A stretch of DNA of 64,000 nt from Caballeronia pedi (GTDB lineage: Bacteria; Pseudomonadota; Gammaproteobacteria; Burkholderiales; Burkholderiaceae), in the NCBI RefSeq assembly GCF_001544915.2, contig NZ_FCOE02000042.1, positions 1 through 64,000 of the forward strand. The letters run 5' to 3'. The notes under the pieces are model-generated. The model was not told the origin of the DNA and searched no databases. It saw nothing but the letters and a program-made list of their open reading frames with translations. This document shows positions 36,842-46,604 of this stretch, piece by piece. The number at the start of each line of letters is the position of its first letter. The first letter of the stretch is position 1. Both the position numbers and the translations under genes were made by a program.

Positions 36842-39823
36842 ATGGCGAGTAACAACGTAGCCCAATTTGCCGCGGAACTCAAAATGCCTGCGGGCGTCCT
36901 GCTCGAGCAGTTGCAGGCGGCTGGCGTCCAGAAAGCGAGCGCGAATGACGACCTGTCTGAAACGGACAAGGCGCGTCTGCTCGATCATTTGCGCAAGTCG
37001 CACGGTTCCGCCGACGCCGACAAGCGCAAGATCACTTTGACCCGCCGGCATACGTCGGAAATCAAGCAATCTGACGCAACGGGTAAGGCTCGCACCATTC
37101 AGGTCGAGGTGCGCAAAAAGCGTGTGTTCGTGAAGCGCGACGAAGCCGGTGTGGAACAGGCCGAAGCGGCGCCGAATCACGTCGAAGAGCCGGAAGTCGA
37201 CGAGGCCGAACTGCAGCGCCGCGAGGAAGAAGCGCGTCATGCCGCCGAACAGCTCGAGCGCGAAGAGCGCGAGCTGAAGGAGCGTCAGGCGCGTCTCGAA
37301 GCCGAGGAAGCCGAGCGCCGTTCGCGCGAGGAGGCGGCCGAAGCCGAACGTCGCAAGCAGGAAGAAGAAGCGGCGCGCCGTGCGGCGGCCCAGGCCCAGG
37401 CGGCGGAAATCTCGCGTGCGGCACAGGCCGCGCGACAGGAAGTGCGCGCCCAGGTCACTGCGGAAGCCAAGCAGGACACGAAGCAGAACGACGACGCGCG
37501 GCGCGAAGCCGCCGAAAAGGCAGCGGAAGAAAAAGCTGCGAGCGAGCGTGCAGCGCAACGCGAAGCCGCCAAAAAGGCGGAGGAAGACGCGCGAGCGGCG
37601 ACCGAAAAGGCACGCCTCGAACAGGAAGCCATCGCGAAGCGCCGTGCGGCCGCCGAGGCCGAAGCACGCGCGATCCGCGAAATGATGAACACGCCGCGCA
37701 AGGCGCAGGTGAAGGCGCCGGAACCGGCGCCCGCACCGAAGCCGGCGGAAGCGGCGAAGGCCGCGGAAGCGAAGGGCACGCTGCACAAGCCCGCGAAGCC
37801 GGAAGGCGCGCAGGCGGCACGTCCCGCAGCGAAGAAGCCGGCTGCAGGCGCGGCTGCGCCCGCATCGACGGCTCCGGCTGGCGCCGGCGACAAGAAGAAG
37901 GCCGGCGGCAAGGGCGGCTGGCAGCAGGACGACGCATCGAAGCGGCGCGGCATCAAGACGCGCGGCGACAGCAGCGGCGGTGTCGATCGCGGCTGGCGCG
38001 GCGGCCCGAAGGGTCGTGGCAAGCATCAGGAACAGACCACGTTCCAGGCGCCGACCGAACCGATCATCCGTGAAGTGCACGTGCCGGAAACCATTTCGGT
38101 GGCGGACCTCGCGCACAAGATGTCGGTGAAGGCTTCGGAAGTCATCAAGGTGATGATGAAGCTCGGCCAGATGGTCACGATCAACCAGGTGCTGGACCAG
38201 GAAACGGCGATGATCGTCGTCGAGGAACTCGGCCATCGCGCGGTCGCGGCGAAGCTGGACGATCCGGAAGCGCTGCTCGTCGAAGGCGAAGCCACCGAGG
38301 ACACGGCGGAGAAGCTGCCGCGTCCGCCGGTCGTCACCGTCATGGGTCACGTCGACCACGGCAAGACCTCGCTGCTGGATTACATCCGTCGCGCGAAAGT
38401 GGCAGCGGGCGAAGCGGGCGGCATCACGCAGCATATCGGCGCGTATCACGTCGAAACGCCGCGCGGCGTCATCACCTTCCTCGATACGCCGGGTCACGAA
38501 GCCTTTACGGCCATGCGTGCGCGCGGTGCGAAAGCAACCGACATCGTCATTCTGGTCGTTGCGGCCGATGACGGCGTGATGCCGCAGACGAAGGAAGCGA
38601 TCGCCCACGCGAAGGCGGGTGGCGTGCCGATCGTCGTCGCGATCAACAAGATTGACAAGCCGGATGCCAATCCGGACCGCGTCAAGCAGGAACTCGTCGC
38701 GGAAGGCGTGGTGCCGGAAGAGTACGGCGGCGATTCGCCGTTCCTCGAAGTGTCGGCGAAGACAGGCAAGGGCATCGACGATCTGCTGGAAAACGTGTCG
38801 CTGCAGGCTGAAGTGATGGAACTGACCGCACCGGTCGACGCCGGCGCCAAGGGCCTCGTGATCGAAGCCAAGCTCGACAAGGGCAAGGGCCCGGTCGCGA
38901 CCATTCTGGTGCAGTCGGGCACGCTGAACCGCGGCGACGTGGTTCTCGCGGGCAGCGCCTACGGCCGCGTTCGCGCGATGCTGGACGAAACCGGCAAGCC
39001 GACCAAGTCGGCGGGTCCGTCGATCCCGGTGGAAATCCAGGGTCTGTCGGAAGTGCCGGCGGCGGGCGAGGAAGTGATCGTGCTGCCGGACGAGCGCAAG
39101 GCGCGCGAAATCGCGCTGTTCCGTCAGGGCAAGTTCCGCGACGTCAAGCTGGCCAAGCAGCAGGCCGCGAAGCTCGAAAACATGCTCGAGCAGATGGGCG
39201 AAGGCGAAGTGCAGAACCTGCCGCTCATCGTCAAGGCGGACGTGCAGGGCTCGCAGGAAGCGCTCGTGCAATCGCTGCAGAAGCTTTCGACCAACGAAGT
39301 GCGCGTGCAGATCGTGCACAGCGCGGTCGGCGCGATCAGCGAGTCGGACGTCAACCTGGCGACGGCGTCGAAGGCGGTCATCATCGGCTTCAACACGCGT
39401 GCGGATGCGCAAGCCCGCAAGCTGGCCGAGTCGAACGGCATCGACATCCGCTACTACAACATCATCTACGACGCCGTGGATGAGGTGAAGGCGGCGATGT
39501 CCGGCATGCTCGCGCCGGAGAAACGCGAAACGGTGACGGGCATGGTGGAGGTGCGTCAGGTGATTCGCGTGCCGAAGGTCGGTCTCATCGCGGGTTGTAT
39601 GGTGACGGACGGCGTGGTCAAGCGTTCCTCGTCGGTGCGCGTGATCCGCAACAACGTCGTGATCCATACGGGCGAGCTGGATTCGCTCAAGCGCTTCAAG
39701 GACGACGTCAAGGAAGTGCGTCAGGGCTTCGAGTGCGGTATGTCGGTCAAGAACTTCAGCGACATCGTGGAAGGCGATCAGTTCGAAGTCTTCGAAGTGA
39801 CGGAAGTGGCTCGCACGCTGTAA
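36842..39823 (+). CDS. infB: Translation initiation factor IF-2
   Basis: A 993-residue IF-2. An IF2_N domain (1-50) is followed by a long Ala/Glu/Arg-rich charged helix region (about 100-370), a second IF2_N (about 412-470) and the GTPase domain with [12 protein letters not shown] near 502, DTPGHEAFT near 548 and NKIDKPDAN near 602. It delivers initiator tRNA to the 30S subunit. Third gene of the operon, about 90 bases after nusA. Confidence 0.98.
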   Translation: MASNNVAQFAAELKMPAGVLLEQLQAAGVQKASANDDLSETDKARLLDHLRKSHGSADADKRKITLTRRHTSEIKQSDATGKARTIQVEVRKKRVFVKRDEAGVEQAEAAPNHVEEPEVDEAELQRREEEARHAAEQLEREERELKERQARLEAEEAERRSREEAAEAERRKQEEEAARRAAAQAQAAEISRAAQAARQEVRAQVTAEAKQDTKQNDDARREAAEKAAEEKAASERAAQREAAKKAEEDARAATEKARLEQEAIAKRRAAAEAEARAIREMMNTPRKAQVKAPEPAPAPKPAEAAKAAEAKGTLHKPAKPEGAQAARPAAKKPAAGAAAPASTAPAGAGDKKKAGGKGGWQQDDASKRRGIKTRGDSSGGVDRGWRGGPKGRGKHQEQTTFQAPTEPIIREVHVPETISVADLAHKMSVKASEVIKVMMKLGQMVTINQVLDQETAMIVVEELGHRAVAAKLDDPEALLVEGEATEDTAEKLPRPPVVTVMGHVDHGKTSLLDYIRRAKVAAGEAGGITQHIGAYHVETPRGVITFLDTPGHEAFTAMRARGAKATDIVILVVAADDGVMPQTKEAIAHAKAGGVPIVVAINKIDKPDANPDRVKQELVAEGVVPEEYGGDSPFLEVSAKTGKGIDDLLENVSLQAEVMELTAPVDAGAKGLVIEAKLDKGKGPVATILVQSGTLNRGDVVLAGSAYGRVRAMLDETGKPTKSAGPSIPVEIQGLSEVPAAGEEVIVLPDERKAREIALFRQGKFRDVKLAKQQAAKLENMLEQMGEGEVQNLPLIVKADVQGSQEALVQSLQKLSTNEVRVQIVHSAVGAISESDVNLATASKAVIIGFNTRADAQARKLAESNGIDIRYYNIIYDAVDEVKAAMSGMLAPEKRETVTGMVEVRQVIRVPKVGLIAGCMVTDGVVKRSSSVRVIRNNVVIHTGELDSLKRFKDDVKEVRQGFECGMSVKNFSDIVEGDQFEVFEVTEVARTL

Positions 39824-39840
39824 TGCGCTAGCCGCTGATA

Positions 39841-39880
39841 AAAGGGCGGGGTGAGCCTGGCGGCTCGCTCCGCCCTTTTT
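39841..39880 (+). terminator. Terminator between infB and rbfA
   Basis: A 17-bp stem (39841-39857 with 39862-39878, two G-T pairs) with a TGGC-type loop ends in five T. It lies inside the operon, so it may lower or uncouple rbfA-truB expression. Confidence 0.8.
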
Positions 39881-39918
39881 GTATCGGGCGGCGGAAAAAG
39901 AAATACGGAAACGACATC

Positions 39919-40305
39919 ATGGCTAAAAGACGGACATCCGCGAACCGCAACGTGCAGATCGCGGATCAGATTCAACGCGACCTTTCGGAACTCATGCGCG
40001 AGGTCAAGGACCCGCGCGTGGGTCTCGTGACGATTCAGAGCGTCGAGCTGACGCCCGACTACGCGCACGCGAAGGTGTATTTCACGACGCTCACCGGCGA
40101 TCCGAAGCAGACCGAGCAAGGTCTGAATCACGCGGCGGGGCATCTGCACAATATGCTGTTCAAGCGCCTGCACATCCACACGGTCCCGACGCTGCATTTC
40201 CACTACGACCAGACGATCGAGAAGGCCGTCGAGATGTCGCGCCTGATCGACGAAGCGAACGCGTCGCGCGCGAAGGATGCGGACGACGACAAGGAAGGCG
40301 CCTGA
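39919..40305 (+). CDS. rbfA: Ribosome-binding factor A
   Basis: A 128-residue KH-type cold-shock factor for 30S maturation. The family pattern [19 protein letters not shown] and [12 protein letters not shown] is clear. truB starts 3 bases after its stop. Confidence 0.96.
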   Translation: MAKRRTSANRNVQIADQIQRDLSELMREVKDPRVGLVTIQSVELTPDYAHAKVYFTTLTGDPKQTEQGLNHAAGHLHNMLFKRLHIHTVPTLHFHYDQTIEKAVEMSRLIDEANASRAKDADDDKEGA

Positions 40306-40308
40306 GCG

Positions 40309-41247
40309 ATGGGCGGTCCGAAGAAAGAAGCGCGGCCGAAGATCCCGCGCCGCGCGCTGGATGGCGTGCTGCTGCTGGACAAGCCGCTCGGGCTGTCGAG
40401 CAACGATGCGCTGATCAAGGCGAAGCGGCTTTATCTGGCGAAGAAGGCGGGCCACACGGGCACGCTCGACCCGCTCGCGACAGGCTTGCTGCCGCTGTGT
40501 TTCGGCGAAGCGACGAAGTTTTCGCAGGATCTGCTCGACGCCGATAAATCCTACGAAGCGACGATGCGTCTGGGCGTACGCACGACGACCGGCGATGCCG
40601 AAGGCGAAGCCATCGACACACGCGATGTCACGTGCGACGAAGCGGCCGTTGCCGAAGCGCTGACGAAGTTCCTGGGCGACATCGTGCAGATCCCGCCGAT
40701 GTATTCCGCGCTCAAACGCGATGGCAAGCCGCTCTACGAATACGCGCGCGCAGGGCAGACGGTGGAACGCGAAGGTCGCCCGGTGACGATTCACGCGTTG
40801 CAGTTGATCGCATGCGCATTGCCGCTCGTCACGTTTCGCGTGACGTGCAGCAAGGGCACGTATGTGCGCACGCTGGCCGAGGACATCGGCGAGATGCTGG
40901 GTTGCGGCGCGCATCTGACGGCGTTGCGGCGCACGGGCGTCGGCGCGTTGACGCTCGAACACGCGGTGACGCTCGATCAACTCGGCAGTCTGAGCGAAGC
41001 CGAGCGCGACGAACGCCTTCAGCCCGTCGATGCGCTCTTGTCCACTTTTCCCGCCGTGCAGTTGAACGACGAAGCGACGCGCCGCTTTCTGCATGGGCAG
41101 CGTCTGCGGCTCGCGGATATCGTGGAATCGCGTCTCGAAGCAGGCCGCGTGCGCGTCTATGCGCAAGAGGGCGGACGCCTGCTCGGCGTCGCGCGCGCGG
41201 GCGAGGGCGTACTCGCGCCCGAACGGCTGATCGTCACCGAGCAATGA
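40309..41247 (+). CDS. truB: tRNA pseudouridine 55 synthase TruB
   Basis: A 312-residue enzyme making pseudouridine 55 in the T loop of tRNAs. The catalytic Asp is in GHTGTLDPLATG near residue 50. Last gene of the rimP operon; a strong hairpin follows. Confidence 0.96.
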   Translation: MGGPKKEARPKIPRRALDGVLLLDKPLGLSSNDALIKAKRLYLAKKAGHTGTLDPLATGLLPLCFGEATKFSQDLLDADKSYEATMRLGVRTTTGDAEGEAIDTRDVTCDEAAVAEALTKFLGDIVQIPPMYSALKRDGKPLYEYARAGQTVEREGRPVTIHALQLIACALPLVTFRVTCSKGTYVRTLAEDIGEMLGCGAHLTALRRTGVGALTLEHAVTLDQLGSLSEAERDERLQPVDALLSTFPAVQLNDEATRRFLHGQRLRLADIVESRLEAGRVRVYAQEGGRLLGVARAGEGVLAPERLIVTEQ

Positions 41248-41282
41248 AAAAGAGCCCGGTTTGATTCAACCGGGCTCTTGGC
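41246..41282. terminator. Bidirectional terminator between truB and emrB
   Basis: AAGAGCCCGGTT (41250-41261) pairs perfectly with AACCGGGCTCTT (41268-41279) around a 6-base loop. It lies between convergent genes and has A-rich bases on the left (T on the minus strand), so it probably ends both operons. Confidence 0.85.
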
Positions 41283-41303
41283 TTTTCGCAGGCGGCAAGT
41301 CGA

Positions 41304-42863
41304 TCAATGCGCCGCCGATGCGGCCGCCGCCGAATCTCCGCCGCCCGAACGTTCCGGCCGCGTGATCCAGATCAGCACGATCAGCGCGACGAAAATCCCC
41401 GCCGAGATATAGAACATGTCGTTCACGCCGAGCTGCGCGGCCTGCTGCGTGGCCATGCTGTTGTAGAGGCCGACGGTCTGCTCTTGCGAGAAGCCGAGCG
41501 CGTGCATCTGCTGCATCGAGTTGGCGAACACCGGGTTATACGAATTCGCGCCTTCGACCAGTTGCGCGTGATGCACGATCGACCGATGCTCCCACGCCGT
41601 CGAGAAGATCGACGTGCCGATACCGCCGCACATGATCCGCACGAAGTTCGACAAGCCCGAGGCCGCCGGAATCCGATGTCCCGGCAAGCCCGACAGCGTG
41701 ATCGACACGAGCGGAATGAAGAAGCCCGCCATGCCGATGCCCTGAATCACGGTCGGCACCGTGAGCGCCCAGGTATCGACGCCGGTGGTATAGCGCGAGC
41801 GCATCCAGAAGCACAGCGCGAACACGAGAAACGCCGCAGTCGCGATGTAGCGCGGATCGGTGCGCGGCAGGAACTTGCCGGTGATCGGCGAGAGCAGGAT
41901 CGCGAACAGCCCGACCGGCGCCATCACGAGACCGGCGTTCGTCGCCGTATAGCCGATGTCGGTCTGCAGCCACAGCGGCAACAGCACGAGATTGCCGAAG
42001 TAGAGCCCGTAGCCGATCGACAGCGCGATCGTGCCGCCCGTGAAATTGCGCAGCTCGAACAGCGACAGATCGACGACCGGATGCTCCGCCGTCAGCTCCC
42101 ACACGATGAAGAACGCGAACGAGATCACCGCGATCAGCGCGAGCACGACGATCGTCGTCGAGTTGAACCAGTCGAGATCCTTGCCCTTGTCGAGCATGAT
42201 CTGCAGCGAGCCGACCCAGACGACGAGCAGCCCGAGCCCGACGGTATCGATCGGCGCCTTGCGGATCGCCGAGTCGCGGTCGCGGAAGATGGCGAACGTG
42301 GCGAGCGCCGCCGCGATGCCGACCGGAATGTTCACGTAGAAAATCCACGGCCACGAGATGTTGTCGGAGATCCAGCCGCCGAGCACCGGGCCCGCGACCG
42401 GCGCGATGAGCGTGGTCATCGACCACATCGAGAGCGCCATCGGCGCCTTTTCGCGTGGATAGCTCGCGAGCAGCAGTGTTTGCGACAGCGGGATCATCGG
42501 GCCGGCGACCGCGCCCTGCAGCACGCGCGCGGCGAGCAGGAACGGCAGCGTCGGCGCGAGGCCGCAGAGCCACGACGCGAGCACGAACAGGATGATCGAG
42601 CCGAGAAAGAGTCGCACCTGGCCGACGCGCTGCGTGAGCCAGCCGGTGAGCGGCACCGAGATCGCGTTGGCGACCGCGAACGACGTGATGACCCACGTGC
42701 CCTGATCCGACGACACGCCGAGGTCGCCGGAGATCGACGGAATCGAGACGTTCGCGATCGACGTGTCGAGCACGTTCATGAACACCGCGAGCGACACGGC
42801 GATCGTCCCGATGACGAGCTTTCCGCCCGACAGCGGCGGATGGACGACGTTTTGCGAAGACAT
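41304..42863 (-). CDS. emrB: EmrB-type multidrug exporter, DHA2 MFS family
   Basis: A 519-residue inner-membrane proton-driven exporter with about 14 membrane helices. The DHA2 motif C region (LRNFTGG...) and the start SLAVFMNVLDTSIANVSIPS match EmrB. It follows emrA by 13 bases in an operon with an outer-membrane factor and a MarR regulator. Confidence 0.93.
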   Translation of the reverse strand: MSSQNVVHPPLSGGKLVIGTIAVSLAVFMNVLDTSIANVSIPSISGDLGVSSDQGTWVITSFAVANAISVPLTGWLTQRVGQVRLFLGSIILFVLASWLCGLAPTLPFLLAARVLQGAVAGPMIPLSQTLLLASYPREKAPMALSMWSMTTLIAPVAGPVLGGWISDNISWPWIFYVNIPVGIAAALATFAIFRDRDSAIRKAPIDTVGLGLLVVWVGSLQIMLDKGKDLDWFNSTTIVVLALIAVISFAFFIVWELTAEHPVVDLSLFELRNFTGGTIALSIGYGLYFGNLVLLPLWLQTDIGYTATNAGLVMAPVGLFAILLSPITGKFLPRTDPRYIATAAFLVFALCFWMRSRYTTGVDTWALTVPTVIQGIGMAGFFIPLVSITLSGLPGHRIPAASGLSNFVRIMCGGIGTSIFSTAWEHRSIVHHAQLVEGANSYNPVFANSMQQMHALGFSQEQTVGLYNSMATQQAAQLGVNDMFYISAGIFVALIVLIWITRPERSGGGDSAAAASAAH

Positions 42864-42876
42864 GTGGCGAATCCGC

Positions 42877-44127
42877 TTACATCAGCTTCGCGGCCGATGC
42901 GGACTTCGTCGCACGGCCGTGTGCAGACGACGTGCTCGACGCCGGCGCGCCCGCGCCCGTGCCCGCGTTCTGCTGGATGATGCGCGCGATTTCCTGATCG
43001 GCCTGCGCGCCGTAGTTGTCGAACACATTGGTCTGATAGACCGTGTTCTGCGCGTTGCCGAGCTGGCCGCCGCCTTCGTCCTTGATCGTCACGTCGGCGT
43101 TCATCGACAGACCGATACGCAGCGGATGCTGTTCCAGTTCCTTCGGATCGAGCTGGATACGCACCGGCAGGCGCTGCACGACCTTGATCCAGTTGCCCGT
43201 CGCGTTCTGCGCGGGCAGCAGCGAGAACGCCGAGCCCGTACCGGCCGAGAAACCGATGACCTTGCCGTGATACACGACGCTCGAACCGTACAGATCGGCC
43301 GTCAGCTCGACCGGCTGGCCGATGCGCATATGCTTGAGTTGGACTTCCTTGAAGTTCGCGTCGACCCAGACGGCGTTGAGCGGCACGATCGCCATCAGCG
43401 GATTGCCCGGCGACACGCGCTGGCCGACCTGCACCGAGCGCTTGGCGACATAACCCGTCACCGGCGCCGGCAGCGTGTTGCGCGCGTAGTTGATGTACGA
43501 ATCGCGCACCTTCGCGGCGGCCGCCAGCACGTTCGGGTGATCGGCGATCGTCGTGTTGGCGGTGAGCGAGCGGTTCGACGCGAGTTCCTGCTCGGCGGCG
43601 TCGAGTGCGGCCTGCGCGCCGCGCACCGCGTCGCGCGCATGCGAGATTTCTTCCTGCGACACCGCGCCGGTTTGCGCGACCGTCATGCGGCGCTTCAGAT
43701 CGTCCTGCGCGCGCGACAGGTCCGAGCGGCGCAGCGCGATCTGCGCTTCGTACTGGTTGTTGTTCACGAAGAACGTGCGCACCTGACGCACGGTCTGGGC
43801 GAGATTCGCTTCGGCCTGATCGAGCGCGACCTTCGAATCGGCCGGATCGAGCACGACGAGCGGATCGCCGACCTTCACGGTCTGCGTGTCGTCGGCGTTC
43901 ACGGAGATGACCGTGCCGACGACCTGCGGCGTGATCTGCACGACATTGCCGTTCACGTAGGCGTCGTCGGTGGCTTCGTGGAAGCGCGCGACGAGGAAGT
44001 AGTACAGCCCGTACGCGACGGCGGCGATGACGATGACGAGCACGATCAGCGTCATCAGCCGGCGGCGTTTGCCGTTGCTCTGCTTCGGCGCGGGCGCGGC
44101 GGCGGCGGTTTGTTGAGGGTCGCTCAT
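42877..44127 (-). CDS. emrA: EmrA-type membrane fusion protein (HlyD family)
   Basis: A 416-residue periplasmic adaptor with one N-terminal membrane helix (about residues 25-45) and a coiled-coil hairpin between lipoyl-like halves (DDAYVNGNVVQITPQVVGTV). It links the EmrB pump to the outer-membrane factor encoded upstream. The C-terminus is Ala/Ser-rich. Confidence 0.93.
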   Translation of the reverse strand: MSDPQQTAAAAPAPKQSNGKRRRLMTLIVLVIVIAAVAYGLYYFLVARFHEATDDAYVNGNVVQITPQVVGTVISVNADDTQTVKVGDPLVVLDPADSKVALDQAEANLAQTVRQVRTFFVNNNQYEAQIALRRSDLSRAQDDLKRRMTVAQTGAVSQEEISHARDAVRGAQAALDAAEQELASNRSLTANTTIADHPNVLAAAAKVRDSYINYARNTLPAPVTGYVAKRSVQVGQRVSPGNPLMAIVPLNAVWVDANFKEVQLKHMRIGQPVELTADLYGSSVVYHGKVIGFSAGTGSAFSLLPAQNATGNWIKVVQRLPVRIQLDPKELEQHPLRIGLSMNADVTIKDEGGGQLGNAQNTVYQTNVFDNYGAQADQEIARIIQQNAGTGAGAPASSTSSAHGRATKSASAAKLM

Positions 44128-44179
44128 GAAAGACTCCGAATATTCCGTTTTGGTCTTGATGCGTATTCTTGTGCGCGGC

Positions 44180-45706
44180 TTATTTCGCCGGCGCGGCCTG
44201 ATTGGCCGGCTGCGCGCTCGCCTGTTGCTGCCCGCTGCCGTCGACCGCGAGATTCGTGCTCGTCGCGTCGAAGCCGCCGCCGAGCGATTTGATCAGCGCG
44301 ATTTGCAGATCGGTGCGCTTCAGGCGCAGATTCGTCACGGTCTGCTCGTTGGCGAGGCGGTTTTCGTCGGCGTTGAGCACCTGCAATTGCGGCGACAGCC
44401 CGGCCTTGTAGCGGATCACCGCGAGCTGATACGCGCTCGACGCCGCCGTGAGGGCGCGCTGGGCGTCGGCCATCTGCTTGTCGAGCGAGCGGATCGCGGA
44501 AATATTGGTCGCGACGTCGCTCAGTGCATTGATGAGCGTCTGATTGTAGTTCGCCACATCGCCTTCGAAATCGGCGTAACGGCCCTTCAACTGGGCGCGC
44601 AAGGCGCCTGCGTCGAAGATCGGCAGATGCACGGCCGGCCCGATCTGGATCTGCCGGCTGCTCGCCTGCAGGAAGCGGCTCCAGCCGAACGCGTCGAAGC
44701 CGAAGGCCGCCGCGAGGTTGATGTCCGGGAAGAACTCGGCCTTCGCTTCCTTGATGTTGTGCGTCGCGGCTTCGACCTGCCAGCGCGCGGCGACGATATC
44801 CGGGCGGCGCGCGACGAGATCGGCGGGCACGTTGTCGGGCAGCGTCACGCTGACGTCCGGCTTGATCACGGGCTTCGCGATCTGCAGACCGCGGTCCGGG
44901 CCCTTGCCGAGCAGCGCGGCGAGCTGATAGCGGACGGTTTCGATCTGTCCGTCGAGTTCGGTCGAGTTCGTCTGGCTCGTCGCGACATTGCCTTCCGCCG
45001 TGCGCCGCTCGACGTTGGTGTCGAGGCCGGCGGCGACGCGTCCGTTCGTGATGCGCCCGACGTCCTGCCGGTTCGCGATCTCGCGCTGGGAGACTTCACG
45101 CAGCGCATAGAGCAGCGCGAGCTGGTTGTAGGTGCGCGCAACCGACGTTGCGAGCGAGACGCGCGCCTGCTGCATGTCGGCTTCGGCGGCCTTCTGCTGC
45201 GACACCGCCATGTTGAGCCGCGAACGATTCTTGCCCCACAGATCCAGTTCCCACGACGCGCTCGCGAGCGCGTTGTTCTCGCTGAACCAGGTGCCGCCAT
45301 ACGGCGGCGGGAAGAGGGCGTTGGCCGAATACAGTTCGCGGGTCCACGAATACGACCCGTTGACCTTCGGATAAAGCGCCGAGCGCGACGTCTCGATATA
45401 CGACGACGCCTTCGCGATGCGCGCCTGCGCCTGCGCGATGGACGGATTGTCGGCGAGCGCCTCGTCGATCAGTTGCGGCAGTTGCGGATCGCCGAACTGC
45501 TTCGCCCAGTCGAGCGCAGGCCACTGGCCGCCCTGGCCCTGCACGCTTTGCGTGGCCTCGAAGTTGTCGGGCGCGGCAATCTGCTTGTCGCTCGAAATGC
45601 CCGCGTAGTTCGCACAACCGGCGAGCGCGAGCGCGGCCACCGCAACGGCGACTGCGCTCTTCACACGGCTTTCGCCGCGAAACGCGGACAGGGAGAGGTG
45701 TTTCAT
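44180..45706 (-). CDS. Outer-membrane efflux lipoprotein (NodT/OprM type)
   Basis: A 508-residue TolC-like factor. The lipoprotein signal ends in ALALAGC, with Cys near residue 31. The body has the two repeated helical TolC segments of the NodT family (for example LDLWGKNRSRLN and ARRPDIVAARWQVEAAT). I took ATG 45706 because the longer start at 45751 precedes the signal. It completes a tripartite pump with EmrA and EmrB, and Gram-negative emr operons often include it in this group. Confidence 0.92.
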   Translation of the reverse strand: MKHLSLSAFRGESRVKSAVAVAVAALALAGCANYAGISSDKQIAAPDNFEATQSVQGQGGQWPALDWAKQFGDPQLPQLIDEALADNPSIAQAQARIAKASSYIETSRSALYPKVNGSYSWTRELYSANALFPPPYGGTWFSENNALASASWELDLWGKNRSRLNMAVSQQKAAEADMQQARVSLATSVARTYNQLALLYALREVSQREIANRQDVGRITNGRVAAGLDTNVERRTAEGNVATSQTNSTELDGQIETVRYQLAALLGKGPDRGLQIAKPVIKPDVSVTLPDNVPADLVARRPDIVAARWQVEAATHNIKEAKAEFFPDINLAAAFGFDAFGWSRFLQASSRQIQIGPAVHLPIFDAGALRAQLKGRYADFEGDVANYNQTLINALSDVATNISAIRSLDKQMADAQRALTAASSAYQLAVIRYKAGLSPQLQVLNADENRLANEQTVTNLRLKRTDLQIALIKSLGGGFDATSTNLAVDGSGQQQASAQPANQAAPAK

Positions 45707-45781
45707 ATCTCGTCTCTTGAGAAGAGAATTAAAGATGGACGCTGCAATCAATTTGTAGGCTTGCGATGACCAATTTGCTTG

Positions 45782-46297
45782 TCATCGCAATGACGTACCA
45801 GGCTTATCATTGCCGGCGAGCAGAGACGCCATGGACGGATCGCAGGAATTCGCGAGAATCCGCCGCAGCATGCTCTTCAGAAAGCCCACTTCCTCGGGCG
45901 TGAAGCCCGCGAGCAGGTTGTCCAGAACGCGCGTGAAAATAGCGGGAATCTTCTCGGCGATCGCCTGACCTTCGTCGGTGAGCGCGAGACGCACCACGCG
46001 CCGGTCTTCCTCGCTGCGCACGCGCGAGAGCAGGCCACGCTTCTCCAGCCGGTCGATGAGGCGCGTCACCGCGCTCGCATCGATGCCGTATTCGCGGGCG
46101 ATATCCGCCGCCGTCAGGCACTTGCCGACCGCCAGCATGAACAGAATGCTGGCCTGCGTGCTCGTGATGCCCAGTTCGGAAGTCGTGTGCTGGGTGACCA
46201 TGTTCCACATGGTCGAGCGCACCCGGCTCATCAGGTAGCCGACGCTCTCGGCGAGCACATAGTCGCCGATCGCCGCGGATTTGGGAGCGTCGCTCAT
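45782..46297 (-). CDS. MarR family transcriptional regulator of the efflux operon
   Basis: A 171-residue winged-helix repressor with ADIAREYGIDASAVTRLIDR as recognition helix region and the wing RVRSEEDRRVVRLALT. It lies 75 bases upstream of the efflux genes on the same strand and probably controls them and itself, as EmrR does. Inducer unknown. Confidence 0.9.
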   Translation of the reverse strand: MSDAPKSAAIGDYVLAESVGYLMSRVRSTMWNMVTQHTTSELGITSTQASILFMLAVGKCLTAADIAREYGIDASAVTRLIDRLEKRGLLSRVRSEEDRRVVRLALTDEGQAIAEKIPAIFTRVLDNLLAGFTPEEVGFLKSMLRRILANSCDPSMASLLAGNDKPGTSLR

Positions 46298-46604
46298 GGA
46301 AATATTTATGCGATTGCAATAGTTGACTAGGCAGGATTATAGGTGTGCGTTACGGACGCTGCAAGGATCTTTTCTGAAACCGCTTAACAATTCGCCGGGC
46401 GACGCCACGCCACGCTTAGCTGGCCCGATTTACGGGTTGCGTCCTATTGCGAGGAAAGGACATCCGTGCGTGCTATAATTTACGGTTCTCACCGCGCCGG
46501 GCCCGCGTAGTCATGCTTGCATGACGGTTTCAAGGGGGGCTTGCCGAGCCATGAAGTCTCGCTGAAGAGGCTGCTCCGACGGCGCACAACCAAGACATCT
46601 CTAT
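46298..46604. promoter_or_regulatory. Divergent promoter region marR/typA
   Basis: For the MarR operon, a TATAAT on the minus strand (46342-46337) precedes ATTGCAAT (46314-46321) and TAGTTGACTA (46321-46330), both self-complementary or nearly so and candidate operator pieces. For typA, TATAAT at 46474-46479 is a consensus -10 with weak -35 (TTGCGA at 46448, too far at about 20 bp). The remaining 100 bases before typA hold no supported gene. Confidence 0.55.

Noticed and set aside
36314-39667. A 1117-codon open frame on the minus strand opposite nusA/infB
   Set aside because: It is the mirror of strongly coding high-GC sequence; the translation is His/Arg/Asp-rich without any domain, and infB on the plus strand is certain.
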